From the NCBI GenBank assembly GCA_018001935.1, contig JAGNHB010000045.1, forward strand, positions 1 to 47,362: a DNA stretch of 47,362 nt, written 5' to 3'. A program made the position numbers and the translations under genes. Below the pieces are notes generated by a model. It ran no database searches, was not told where the DNA came from, and saw nothing but the letters and a program-made list of their open reading frames with translations. Each line of letters begins with the position of its first letter. Position 1 is the first letter of the stretch. Source of the DNA: Acidobacteriota bacterium. GTDB taxonomy: Bacteria; Acidobacteriota; JAAYUB01. This document shows positions 1 through 9,900 of the stretch, piece by piece.

Positions 1-1
1 C

Positions 2-31
2 CGGTCGGATTTCTCCGACGAGGAGGAGTAG
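2..31 (+). CDS. Possible C-terminal end of a gene entering from the left edge
   Basis: Frame 2 of the left edge reads RSDFSDEEE followed by TAG at 29-31. A short acidic tail ending in a stop is plausible as the end of a protein whose body lies outside the window. Only nine residues are visible, so no function can be given, and an open frame this short could be chance. A hairpin (58-65 with 73-80) follows it, which fits a gene end, but that hairpin lacks a T-tract. Confidence 0.3.
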   Translation, partial: RSDFSDEEE

Positions 32-57
32 CCGGTTTCACGGAGGGACGGCAGGGG

Positions 58-80
58 CGACTTCCCGGAATCGGAAGTCG
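58..80 (+). other. Hairpin, terminator-like but without T-tract
   Basis: CGACTTCC at 58-65 pairs perfectly with GGAAGTCG at 73-80 around a 7-base loop. A second palindrome, GCCGGC-TGAA-GCCGGC, lies at 112-127. Neither is followed by a run of T on either strand. They sit between the presumed end of the edge gene and the end of the leftward RHS gene, so they may form a weak convergent terminator or REP-like structures. Confidence 0.4.
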
Positions 81-140
81 GTGTGGCCGGATGAGGCCAG
101 GGTGGGTGCACGCCGGCTGAAGCCGGCACCACCGTGGAAA

Positions 141-228
141 GACGGCGCTCCGGCGGCCTGCGCGCCTTGCTCGTGGAGTTGGGTCGAAAGCGGCGCTCCG
201 GAAGCCTGCGCGCCGCACTCCGCAGGGC
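141..228 (+). repeat. Dispersed GC-rich repeat, copy 1
   Basis: This 88-bp stretch closely resembles 6574-6660, 12031-12117 and, in part, 21410-21490, always in the same orientation. Its core, GGCGCTCCGGCGGCCTGCGC, occurs twice in diverged form. The copy lies just downstream of the leftward RHS gene. The open frames across it are a by-product of base composition and are not credible genes. Confidence 0.7.
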
Positions 229-255
229 GAGGGAGTGCGGCGCGCGCCCGGGATG

Positions 256-3200
256 CTAGTCGAACAGGCTGATCACCCACGAGACGGCCTGGAAGACCAC
301 GCTCTGGGACTGCTCGTGCATGACCTTCATCGTCTTGGTCCGGTCGTCGGCGGAGCCGTCGTCGGTCAGGATGGTGGCGATCTTGTAGCTGTCCTCGTTC
401 TGCATCTTCGCGGCGGCCGCCCCGGAGCCCTCGGCGGCCCAGGTGTAGCCCCAGAAGGACGCCTTGCCGAAGTCCACCAGGCCCTTGGCGATGGCGAGGC
501 CCGTCCCCACCTTCCCCGCGAAGTCGCCGATCTTCCCCAGGGCGTTGCCCAGCTTGCCCAGCCCGTTCTGCAGGTTCTGGAAGTTCTGCATGAACTTCAT
601 CCCGTTGAGGGCGTTCACCAGGTTCTGCCCGGCGGCGGCGGCGCCCTCGACGGCCCCCGCGAGGTCGTCCAGGGAGCCCAGGAGGTCCTGCGCCAGGGCG
701 ATGGCGTCGTCCATCCCCTCCACGTTGCCGGCGTTCTGCATCTGCTGGACCAGTTTCCGGATGGCCTCGCGGGCGTCGTTGATGCTGTCCAGGAGGTCCT
801 TCGCGTCGGCGACGTTGGCGGCGCCGGACTTGTCGTAGAGGTCCTTGATCTTGCCGTACATGGACTTGAGCCTGTCCACGACGCTCAGCCCCAGGGGGTC
901 GGCGTTGGACACCGGGTTGCCGTCGGCGTACTGGTACGGGTTGAGCCGTACCGGGTTGAGCACGTCGGGCCACGCCGGGTCGCGGGAGAGGAAGGCCCCG
1001 GTCACCGCGTCGTAATAGCGGACCCGCATCTGGTAGAGCTTTCCGGCGGCCCCCTCCTGCCGCACCCCCAATTGCCCCACCCAGGTGAAAGGCTGGGTGC
1101 TGCTCCCCGTGTGGGCCAGCAGCCGCCCCCGGGGGTCGTAGGCGTAGGCGTCGGTCACGGCGCCGGCGCCGTCCGTCAGGGCGAGGGTCGATCCGAGATG
1201 GTCGAAGTGGTAGAACGTCGCCGCGTGGGTGGCCGCGTCCACCGAGTAGAGGAGACGGCCCAGGGGGCTCCACACGTAGTAGCGCCGGAAGGCCCCCGCG
1301 TCGCCGTCCCGCTCGGCGGCCAGGGGGCGGAAGGGGACGGCGTGGTTGTAGTAGCAGCGGGTGACGGTCGCCCCTTCCGTCCGCCGGACGAGGTCGTTCA
1401 CGCCGTTGTACACCAGGGCGGCGCTCCCGGTGGTGGTCAGGCGCCCGGCCCCGTCCCAGGCGCAGGCGTCCCCCGGGGCGGCAGTCCGGCGGCCCTGGGC
1501 GTCGTAGGCGTACCCCGCCCCGCTGACCTGGGCGGCGTTGTCGTAGGTGAAGGCGTCCTCCTCGCCGGCGGCGAAGGCATCGGCGGGGTCCAGGGGGGCT
1601 TGCCCGGTCACGCGGGTGACGTCGCCGCGGGCGTCCCGCTGGATGGCGAGATCGACGAAGGCGCCGTGGACGATGCGTTTCACCCGGTTCGCGGCGTCCC
1701 AGGTGTACGTGGACCCGACGCCGTTGGAGCGCTGGACGGCCACCAGGCGGCGGTCGTCGTCGTAGGTGAAGTTGGCCCAGGCGCCCGAGAGGTTGTCCTC
1801 CACCCGGGTGAGCAGGCTGCGCGCGTCGTAGGTGTAGGTGACGGTCATGGGGCCGCCGTAACCCACGGTCTTCAGGCGCCGCCCGTCGTCGAAGGTGGCG
1901 CCGAAATTGAGCCCGCCGTCCCAGCTCTCCGTCACGTCGCCCCGGGCGTCGTAGACCAGTTGCAGCCCGTTGGCGGTGAGCAGGCGCCCGGCGTCGTCCC
2001 AGGTGAAGTCGAGGGTCGGCCCGCCGGTGAAGGCGGAGCGGGTGACCCGGCCGGCGGCGTCGTAGGTGAAGTCGGCCGTCCCCGCGTCGGGGCGGGTGAC
2101 CCGGGTGACGCGCCCCCGGGGGTCGTAGCTGAAGGACCACTGGCGCCCCAGGGGGTCGGTGTGGGAGGTGCGCCGGCCCATGGCGCTGTAGCCGAAGTCC
2201 CAGAAACGGCCCCCCGGGTCCGTGATCCGAGTCAGGCGGCCCAGGGCGTTGCGCGCGTAGGTCGCCGAGACGACCCCGGCCGCCGAGGCGCCGGACAGCC
2301 GCCCGCCGGCGTCGTAGGTGAAGACCGTGAACTTCCCGTTCTCGTCGCAGACGGTGAGGGGCTGTCCCATGACGTTCCAGGTGTAGCGGACGGATTTCCC
2401 CAGCGGGTCGGTGTCGACGGTGGTCCGGCCGAGGGCGTCCAGCTGGAAGTTCCGGCTGAACCCCAGGGGGGTGGTGAAGGAGGTCGGGACCCCCTCGGCG
2501 TCGTAGCCGGTGGTCCAGGCCTTGCCGCCCGGGTCCGTCACCGTGGTGAGGCGGTCGCGGGTGTCGTAACCGTAGGCCGTGACGCCGCCGTTCCGGTCCA
2601 CGGACGTGGCCAGGCGGTTGCGCGCGTCGTAGGTGTAGGTCTCGGTTCGGCCGAGCGGGTCGGTTTCGGCGGTGACGCGGTCCATGAGGTCCTGGGTCCA
2701 GGTGGAGGCCTGGCCGAGGGGGTTGGTGAGGGTGTCCAGGTTCCCGTTGGCATCCCAGGAGAAGGTCGTGGTCTTGCCCCGCTCGTCGGTGACGCCGGTC
2801 GGGCGGCCGACGTTGTCGTAGGTGTAGTGGACCGTGTCCCCGCCGGGGCGGGTGACCGAGACCACCCGCTTGAGGTTGTCGTAGCCGTAGGCGGTGACGC
2901 CGGTGTCGGCGTCGGCCCGGGTGGCCAGGGTGGCGTCCGGGTTGTAGGTGAAGGTGGTGACGCCCCCGGCCGGGTTGGTGGCGGTGAGGGGCTGGCCCCG
3001 CTCGTTGCGGGTGTACGACCAGGTCCCGCCCGAGCGGCCGGTGAAGGTCACCAGGTTCCCGTGGGCGTCGCGGGTGTAGGCCTCGTGGGTGCCGTCGTCG
3101 TAGTCGATGCGGGTGAGGTCGTGGCAGGTGAAGGTGACGGACTCCTTGGTGGCGGGGTTGGTGAAGCTCTGGTCCCGGGCGGTGTAGGTGAGGCTGGTGG

Positions 3201-4452
3201 TCTGGCCCAGGGCGTTGGTGAAGGAGGCGAGCTTGCCGCTCGCGGCGTGGTAGGCGGTGGCGGTGACGTTGCCCAGGCGGTCGGTGAGGCTCCCCACCTG
3301 CTCGTTTTCCGTGGCGGTGGCGGTGAAGGTGCTCCCGCCGGCGTCGGTGACGCTCTTGGGCGGGCCGTTGTTGGCGTGGTGCGCGTAGGTGGTGGCGGAC
3401 CCGCCGGGGCCGGTGGAGACGACCTGGTTCTGGCTGGACGAGTAGGCGAAGGTGGTGGTGTTCCCGTAGGCGTCGGCCTGGGACGTCACTCTCCCGTAGG
3501 TGGAACCGTTCAAGTTCTGGCTCCCGATCGTCTGGGAGTAGGGCGTGTTGCCGAGCGGTTTTTCGACGGCGACCACGCTGCCCGTCGCCGTCCCGCTGTA
3601 GTGGAAGGTGGTGACGCCGCCGGCGGGGTCGGTCACCGAACGGAGGACCCGCTGGTTGTTGTAGTCGGCGGCGTTCTGTTCATAGGTAAACGTCACGGCG
3701 CGACCCGCCTGGTCGGTGATGCCCTGGATGTCGTCCTGGTCATTGTAGGTGAAGGCAAGGGTCCGCCCCAGGCCGTCGGTGATGGTGTCCGGGGTGTACA
3801 TGTCGCTCGCGGAATAGGTGTAGGTGAGCCGGTTGCCCTTCCGGTCCATGACGTACCGCGGTCGGCTCACGCCGTAGTCGCTTCCGCTGAACGTGGTCAT
3901 TTTCTCAAAGATGATCAGGCGCTCCCGGGCGGGGTCGAAGAGGTAGAACCAGCCGTGGTGGACGTCGGAACCGGTCTCCTTCAGAGCGTAGCGGATGGAC
4001 GAGGCCTCGTCCAGGGACCAGGAAGAGCTTGCCGGGACCCAGGTGAACTGGGGCGTTTCCCCGTTGCGCAGGTACGTTTCGACGCAGGTCTTCCCCAGGT
4101 GAACCATGTATTCCAGGTAATAACTGGTGCTTCCGTGGAAGCGCGTGATGAGTTCGGAGGAACTCCACTGGTCCATCCGGTAGTAGAGGGAATACCCCAG
4201 GGGTATCGGTCCGCCCAGGTCGATCAACGGGAGGGAGAAGAAGTAGCATCCCGAGTTCATGGCGATGGGGTCGTTGTCCTCGAGACCCTTGCTCAGGTTG
4301 GTGGACGTTCCGGAGGCCGACTCCGGGGGGTCGGCCCACAGCCCGGCGTTGGACAGGCTGAGGGCCAGGGCCAGGGCCAGGGACCACCGGAGGCGCGAGG
4401 CGGCTTTCGTCCGTTCGTTCCGGCGGTCGAGGGGCGAATCCGTGATCTTCAT
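256..4452 (-). CDS. RHS repeat protein A (exported, 1398 aa)
   Basis: A large exported protein of the RHS/YD-repeat family, which builds a hollow beta-shell that in other members encloses a C-terminal effector. The N-terminus has a basic region and a hydrophobic Ala/Leu stretch (about residues 22-40) that looks like a Sec signal. An N-terminal DUF6531-like part is followed by several dozen YD repeats (GRxTxxTYDxxGR type). The RHS core ends with RYYDAVTGAFLSRDP, NPYQYADGNPVSNADPLGL at about base 885-900. The last ~209 residues form a helical, Asn/Gln/Lys-rich tail that matches no toxin fold I recognise and ends VSWVISLFD, echoing RHS protein B. The start is fixed by an ideal ribosome site, GAGGAGGTGATG, 2-3 bases before ATG 4452. 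It lies 12 bp after the 529-aa gene, probably in one operon. No small immunity-like gene follows. Confidence 0.93.
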   Translation of the reverse strand: MKITDSPLDRRNERTKAASRLRWSLALALALSLSNAGLWADPPESASGTSTNLSKGLEDNDPIAMNSGCYFFSLPLIDLGGPIPLGYSLYYRMDQWSSSELITRFHGSTSYYLEYMVHLGKTCVETYLRNGETPQFTWVPASSSWSLDEASSIRYALKETGSDVHHGWFYLFDPARERLIIFEKMTTFSGSDYGVSRPRYVMDRKGNRLTYTYSASDMYTPDTITDGLGRTLAFTYNDQDDIQGITDQAGRAVTFTYEQNAADYNNQRVLRSVTDPAGGVTTFHYSGTATGSVVAVEKPLGNTPYSQTIGSQNLNGSTYGRVTSQADAYGNTTTFAYSSSQNQVVSTGPGGSATTYAHHANNGPPKSVTDAGGSTFTATATENEQVGSLTDRLGNVTATAYHAASGKLASFTNALGQTTSLTYTARDQSFTNPATKESVTFTCHDLTRIDYDDGTHEAYTRDAHGNLVTFTGRSGGTWSYTRNERGQPLTATNPAGGVTTFTYNPDATLATRADADTGVTAYGYDNLKRVVSVTRPGGDTVHYTYDNVGRPTGVTDERGKTTTFSWDANGNLDTLTNPLGQASTWTQDLMDRVTAETDPLGRTETYTYDARNRLATSVDRNGGVTAYGYDTRDRLTTVTDPGGKAWTTGYDAEGVPTSFTTPLGFSRNFQLDALGRTTVDTDPLGKSVRYTWNVMGQPLTVCDENGKFTVFTYDAGGRLSGASAAGVVSATYARNALGRLTRITDPGGRFWDFGYSAMGRRTSHTDPLGRQWSFSYDPRGRVTRVTRPDAGTADFTYDAAGRVTRSAFTGGPTLDFTWDDAGRLLTANGLQLVYDARGDVTESWDGGLNFGATFDDGRRLKTVGYGGPMTVTYTYDARSLLTRVEDNLSGAWANFTYDDDRRLVAVQRSNGVGSTYTWDAANRVKRIVHGAFVDLAIQRDARGDVTRVTGQAPLDPADAFAAGEEDAFTYDNAAQVSGAGYAYDAQGRRTAAPGDACAWDGAGRLTTTGSAALVYNGVNDLVRRTEGATVTRCYYNHAVPFRPLAAERDGDAGAFRRYYVWSPLGRLLYSVDAATHAATFYHFDHLGSTLALTDGAGAVTDAYAYDPRGRLLAHTGSSTQPFTWVGQLGVRQEGAAGKLYQMRVRYYDAVTGAFLSRDPAWPDVLNPVRLNPYQYADGNPVSNADPLGLSVVDRLKSMYGKIKDLYDKSGAANVADAKDLLDSINDAREAIRKLVQQMQNAGNVEGMDDAIALAQDLLGSLDDLAGAVEGAAAAGQNLVNALNGMKFMQNFQNLQNGLGKLGNALGKIGDFAGKVGTGLAIAKGLVDFGKASFWGYTWAAEGSGAAAAKMQNEDSYKIATILTDDGSADDRTKTMKVMHEQSQSVVFQAVSWVISLFD

Positions 4453-4464
4453 GGCATCACCTCC

Positions 4465-6054
4465 TCACTGGCCCAGCACGAGGGCCGGGTAGGACCCCAG
4501 GCGGTCGGCGGCGGGGGAGAGGTAGAAGGCGTCGCCGGCCAGGGCGTGGTCCGTGTCGATGCGGACCCAGGCCACCTCCGCGGCGTGGGCGGGGAACCAG
4601 GCGGCCACCGTGCCGTCCGTCACGCCCCCGGCGGGGACCGTCCCCCCGAAGGTCCATTCCCCGCTTCCCGACGCGTCGTAGGCGGTGGCCGTGAACGCCG
4701 CGGCCGAGGCGCCCCGGTTTGTCAGGCGCAGGCGCGTGGCCCAGCCCTCCGACGCCTTGACGAGGGGGAAGGCCAGGTGGAGGCCCGCCGCGGCCGTCCC
4801 CGGCATCCCGTCGAAGACGTAGGGGCGCTGACCCCAGTACTCCGGCTTCGTCAGGTAGAGTTCAAAGCCCAGCATCGGTTGGGGCGAACGGGCCTGCAAC
4901 GTGGCCGCCCCCGCCACCGGGACGCCCTCGAAGAGGTCCCAGAGGTTGCGGGTCACCTGCTCCAGGGGCTGCAGGTCCGCCGGCCAGGGGGTGTCCCGCA
5001 GGGTCGCGCCGGCGGCGTCGTAGAGGCGGAAGGCGACGGCAGCCGGGGCGGCGCCCAGGTTGGACAGGGTCACCCCCGTGTAGTAGTCGGCGGGGGAGGG
5101 GATTTCCGGGTACCAGAGGCAGTATTCCGGGACCCCCGGGACGGCCGGCTCCGGGATCTCCACGGAGAGCCCCGCGAGGCCGGGCACGGTGAAGGAGCCG
5201 AACAGCTCGAAGCCGGCCAGGGGCACGTCGGCCGTCACCTGCACGAAGCGCACCGCGGCGGGGTCCGCCGTGGGGAACACGCCGTTGACCAGCTGGACGT
5301 AACGCCCCAGGGCCGGGATGGTCACCGTGGCGCGGGCCAGTTCGGCCCCCGCCTCGCTGCGGGCGACGAGGGTCACCGTGGCGACGGCCGTCACCGGGTT
5401 GATGAGGGTGATCCCCGTGTAGAAGCCGCCCGCGTAGGCCACGTACGGGAAGACCAGGTCCGTTCCCGAGCGGGTGAAGAGGGGCATGGCCGCGAGGCTC
5501 TGGTTGTCCCGGGTGCCGAACTCCAGGGCCCCGGTGAGCGGGACGGTGGTCTCCAGCAGGACCCAGGGCATGGCCGCCAGGGTCTCCGGGGTGAAGAGGG
5601 CGCTCACGCTCCCCGCCCAGGCGCCGTGGGCGGGCAGGGGCGTCAGGTCCACCGTTTCCAGCGCCGCCCCGGCGTCGCTGCAGGCGGTGAGCTTCACGGG
5701 GGCCGGGTTGGCGGAGGGGTTCGCCAGGGCCACCCGGGTCCACCAGAGGTCCGTCTCCGCCACGTGGGCGCCGAAGAGTTCGTACACCGCCTTCCGCGAC
5801 AGGAGGTTCCCCGCCGCGTCGTAGCGGTACTTGATCTTCTTCCCCTGGCCGTAGTCGGCCTGCACCAGCCGCCCGGCCCCGTCGTAGACGTAGGCGACGG
5901 ACCCCGGCCGGGCCGGCAGGAAGGAAACCAGCAGGCCGGCCGCCAGCGCCGCCAGGGCGGCCGCCCGGAGCCGTCCCCGGAAGGCGCGGGGGCCAGCGCC
6001 CGGGCTGCGGGATGAAACGGATCTCTGGACCGTGTGTTCAAACGAATGACACAT
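4465..6054 (-). CDS. Exported protein with YD stub and four ~100-aa beta-rich repeats (529 aa)
   Basis: I chose ATG 6054, preceded by GGAGGG seven bases upstream; an open frame extends further but has no site. Residues 29-46 are a hydrophobic signal or anchor. Residues 53-86 hold two YD-repeat motifs (YVYDGAGRLV, YRYDAAGNLL), as in RHS proteins. From about residue 100 come four related segments of roughly 100 residues, each with a pattern such as YTGITLINP / ATVTLVARSEAG / VPLAGFELF. The segments look like Ig-like beta-sandwiches, and similar segments recur in the 538-aa lipoprotein at 33349-34965. It is the first gene of the leftward operon ending in RHS protein A, so it may be an envelope partner of that protein. 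Function is unknown; surface adhesion or assembly is inference only. Confidence 0.88.
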   Translation of the reverse strand: MCHSFEHTVQRSVSSRSPGAGPRAFRGRLRAAALAALAAGLLVSFLPARPGSVAYVYDGAGRLVQADYGQGKKIKYRYDAAGNLLSRKAVYELFGAHVAETDLWWTRVALANPSANPAPVKLTACSDAGAALETVDLTPLPAHGAWAGSVSALFTPETLAAMPWVLLETTVPLTGALEFGTRDNQSLAAMPLFTRSGTDLVFPYVAYAGGFYTGITLINPVTAVATVTLVARSEAGAELARATVTIPALGRYVQLVNGVFPTADPAAVRFVQVTADVPLAGFELFGSFTVPGLAGLSVEIPEPAVPGVPEYCLWYPEIPSPADYYTGVTLSNLGAAPAAVAFRLYDAAGATLRDTPWPADLQPLEQVTRNLWDLFEGVPVAGAATLQARSPQPMLGFELYLTKPEYWGQRPYVFDGMPGTAAAGLHLAFPLVKASEGWATRLRLTNRGASAAAFTATAYDASGSGEWTFGGTVPAGGVTDGTVAAWFPAHAAEVAWVRIDTDHALAGDAFYLSPAADRLGSYPALVLGQ

Positions 6055-6090
6055 GACGCCCTCCGTGGTGATCGAAAAATGACTGGAGTG

Positions 6091-6099
6091 ATTATACCA
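6091..6099 (-). promoter_or_regulatory. Extended -10 promoter of the leftward RHS operon
   Basis: On the minus strand the sequence reads TGG-TATAAT, a perfect -10 hexamer (6096-6091) with the TGn extension, 37 bases upstream of the start codon at 6054. No good -35 box is present 17 bases further up, as is usual for extended -10 promoters. Confidence 0.65.
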
Positions 6100-6358
6100 C
6101 AAATCACGGTTGCGGCCTGCGATCCGTTCCGGGCGCCCGCGTCGCCGTCCCCCGGAACGCGGCGGCGAGGGGATCGAGTGCACCCCAACCCCGGATAAAC
6201 CGGAAAGAAACCACGGATGAACACGGATCAACCGGCCGCTCCAGAGAAAAAAACAGGCAGTCTCAATCTCTCGCCAAGACGCAAAGGCGCCAAGCCTCGC
6301 AAAGCCGGAACCGGAAACGGGGGATTCCTTTGCAAGGCGTTGCATCTTGGCGTCTTTG

Positions 6359-6731
6359 CGAGATCAAAATCCGGACCGGCTGCCGCCACGGCGCCGGTCC
6401 GGGTCGGATGCCCCATCAGCGCCGCCCACCGGGTGGGTTGTGCCGGGGTCGCGCCGCTCCGGCGGCCTGCGCGGCGCGGGAAGAGAGCCGGTGGTCGGAG
6501 ACCCGGCGCTCCGGGAGCGGAGCGCCCGTCCGGCGACCTTGCGTCCCCCGCGAGGGTGAGGCGGTCCCCCTCCGACGGCGCTCCGGCGGCCTGCGCGCCT
6601 TGCTCCTGGGGTTTGTCAAAAAGCGGCGCTCCGTCAGACCTCCGCGCCGCACTCCACAGGTCACCCCCATCGGTGCTCCGGCGGCCTCCGCGACGCACTC
6701 CCCAGGATGCGCTTTCCCCGCCCCGCGCGCC
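6359..6731 (+). repeat. Left 373-bp direct repeat bracketing RHS gene B
   Basis: This block matches 11816-12188 without gaps at a constant offset of 5457 bases, with about four differences seen by eye. It lies upstream of the promoter of RHS gene B and includes a copy of the dispersed GC-rich repeat (6574-6660). I see no convincing gene in it. The open frames across it occur in several frames of both strands and mirror those in the other copy. Confidence 0.92.
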
Positions 6732-6762
6732 GCAGAGGTCCGCGCGACCGCAACGAAGGCCC

Positions 6763-6791
6763 TTGACATCGCGCGGTGCCCGGACTATGCT
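6763..6791 (+). promoter_or_regulatory. Sigma70-type promoter of RHS gene B
   Basis: TTGACA (6763-6768), a 17-base spacer and TATGCT (6786-6791) match the consensus with a perfect -35. The predicted start near 6798 leaves a leader of about 110 bases before ATG 6910. Confidence 0.72.
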
Positions 6792-6909
6792 CAAGGCAAG
6801 TTCCTGGATCAGCGGCTTTGGGCGACACCCGAACCCATTCACCGGCTCTCGTAGAAACCCGCCGTTCACCGTCGTCCCTGGCCGCATCCCAGACGGCGAG
6901 GAGGGTGCC

Positions 6910-9900
6910 ATGCGCGAATTGTCCGGACGGTTCGATCCGCGGGGGTATTTTCTGGCCGCCGGATTACTCGCCCTGTTCTGCGCTCCCTGGTGGGGCCGGG
7001 CCAGCGAGGTCGATTCCCCCACGCATGGCCTGAGGGTCGAGTTCTGGGCCGAAACCAGGTGGGTGGCGCCCGGCGCCAGGGGGTTTTACGCCCCGCAACC
7101 CCTGGTGAAGCACCTCAAGGTGACCAACACGAAGCCGGGGGGAAGCCGCGACTTGATGATCCAGGTCATGCGGGCCTCCCAGACGACGGAACGCTTCCTC
7201 AACGTCACCCCCCCGCAGACCTACGGGAGCGACACCGGCACCACGATCGGCTGGGCTTTCAGCCTCGGCCAGGACCAGAGCTGGGAAGCCACCTTCGAGG
7301 AAAAGCTCCTTCCGACGACGACGGTCGGCGATCAGATCTTCAACATCGCTTCCGTGTCGGGCACCGGCATCGACGGCGTGCTGCACTTCACCCCGGTCTC
7401 GTTTGTCCCCTTCAACCGCACCACCGCCGCCAACCCCGGCGCCCGGACCACCGACGACCCGGTCAACGCCGCCTGGGGCGAGATGGTCCACGGCCCGGTG
7501 ACGGACATTGCCCTGCCCGGTCCGCTCCCCCTGGCCTTCCAGCGCTATTATGCCTCCGGGCTGTCCGCCGAAGGGGCGGTGCAGAGCGCCCTGGGCGCCA
7601 ACTGGATGCACAACTTCGACCTGAGCCTGACGAAGCACTCGTCGAGCTACGTGACCATCGTCTACCTGGGCGGCAAACTCATCCCGTTCGTCAAAGCCAT
7701 GGGGGTCCCCGGCTGGTCGCTCAACTTCCACCAGGAGCCGGTGCGTTACCAGTTCACCCAGGGGAACGGCTTTGCCGGCGACCTGTGGATGATGGACCCG
7801 GACCGGGAACGGGTGTTCCGCTTCGACAACGAGACCGGGCTGCTGCAGGAGGTCTACGACCGGCACGACAACCGGCTGACGATCACCCGCGGCGACGAAA
7901 ACCGGGTTGTCCAGGTTTCCAGTTGGCTTTCGGGCTTCGGGACCCGCCGCACCCTGACGTTCACCTACACCGGCGGGAAGCTCACCCAGGTCTCCGACGG
8001 CACGCGGGCGACGACCTTCACCTACAACGCCGACGGCCACCTGCACAGCGCCGTGAATCCCCTGGGCCAGGCGGTCACCTACACCTACGCCGCCAACCCC
8101 GGCCAGAGCCCCCTGCTGAGCCAGTTGACCCAGCCCTTGGGGAACAGCCCCTTCGCCCAGACCTTCACCCCGATCGGGCAGGTCGCTGGCCAGCGGGACG
8201 CCTACGACCACCTCACCGAGTTCGACTACGACACGCCGCTGCCCCACCAGACCCGCGTCACCCGCCCGGACGCCAGCACCCTGGTCTTCACCCACCAGGA
8301 CCAGCGGCTCGGCACGGCCGTGCAGGACCCGGGCGGAAACACCTTCACCGCCGGGTTCAACTCGCGGGAACAACGGGTGAGCCACCAGGACCGTCTGGGC
8401 GACACCACCGCGGTCACCCTCCACGAGCCGTCGGGAAAGATCGCCTCCTACACCGACGCCGAAGGCCGCACCACCACCTACCATTACACCGCCCGGCAGC
8501 AGGCCTTCGTCAACCCCGGCGACGCCGCCGATTACGCGGTCTTCACGTTCTACGACCTGGATTGCATCACCTACCCCGACGGCAGCCAGGCGTCCTTCAC
8601 CCACGATACCCAGGGCAACGCGACCAGCTACACCAACGCCGCGGGGCATACCTGGGCCTGCACCTACAACGCCTGGGGGCAACCCTTAACCCTCACCAAC
8701 CCCACCGGGGGCGTTTACACCTACCTCTACGACAGCAACGGCCAGCTCGCCTCGTCCCGCGACTCGGAAACCGGCGTCACCACCTACGGCCACGACGCCC
8801 TGGGCCGGCTGAACCTGATCACGAGGCCTGGGGGAAGCACGGTGAGTTTCACCCACGACCCCCTCGACCGCCCCCTGACCGTGACCAACGAACTGAACCG
8901 GACCACCGCCTTCACTTACGACGCCAACGGCAACCTGACCGGTGTGAGCAACCCTCTCGGCCAGACCACCTCGTTCCGGTACGACCTGATGGACCGCCTG
9001 GATCGTATCACCGACCCCCTGGGGCCGCTCTGCACTCTGGGCTATGACGCGCTGGGGCGCCCGGCCGCGATCACCAACAGTCAGGGTCACACCACCACCC
9101 TGACGTACGGGGCGACCGACCAGGTGACCGGTTTGACGAACCCGGCCGGCCAGACCCTGAGCTTCGGCTACGACCCCGAGGGTGTCCTCACCTCGGCCGC
9201 CACCCCCCTCGGTGCGACCGCGACCGGGCAAAGCAACAAGCTGGGGTGTCACACCGAATGGAACGACCCGGCCGGAAACACCGTGCACTACCAGTACGAC
9301 CTCAACGACCGCCTGACGGTTTTCACCGATCGCCTCGGGAAAACGACCACCTTCGCCTACGGCCCCGCCGGCTGGCTGGAATCGGTGAACCAAACCGGCC
9401 TCGGGCAGGTCGACTGCCTCCGCAACCCCCTCGGGCAAGTGACCCAGGTCACCGACCTGCAGGGCCAGGACTGGGTTTACGGTTATTCGAGCGTCGGGCG
9501 GCCCCTCAGCAAAACGGACCCCCTGGGCCGCCAGCAGACCTACGCCTACGACAACCGCGGACGTCTCTCGCAGATCTCTCACCCGGGCGGTATGGGAAAT
9601 ACGGCCTACACCTACGACGTCGCCGGCGGCATCACCCGGGTCGACTATCCCGGGGGCCCGGTTTCAACCTACGCTTACGACGAAGCGGGCCGGCTCGTCG
9701 GCGCCGGGGACCTCGTGTTTTCCTACGACGCCGCGGGCAACGTCACCCAATGCCAGGAAGGGGGTGCATCATTCCAGGCGGCCTACCAGAACGGCTTGCT
9801 CCTCAGCGTGACTTACCCTGGCGGAGCCGATGTGACCTACGTCTACGACTCCTGCAGCCGCCTGGCCCAGGTCATGGACTCCCGCACCAACAGCTGGATT

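Noticed and set aside
256..885. The RHS A tail as a polymorphic toxin with immunity gene.
   Set aside because: No toxin motif is visible, the last residues are shared with RHS B, and no gene follows before the window edge region that could be an immunity partner.
235..6015. A 1926-codon open frame on the plus strand opposite the leftward RHS operon.
   Set aside because: It mirrors the minus-strand genes, has no ribosome site or domain, and its Gly/Val/Pro/Arg-rich composition is what antisense of GC-rich YD repeats gives.
6359..6731. Open frames through the 373-bp repeat as a small gene family.
   Set aside because: Frames are open in several phases on both strands, without ribosome sites, and differ from copy to copy only as the DNA does.
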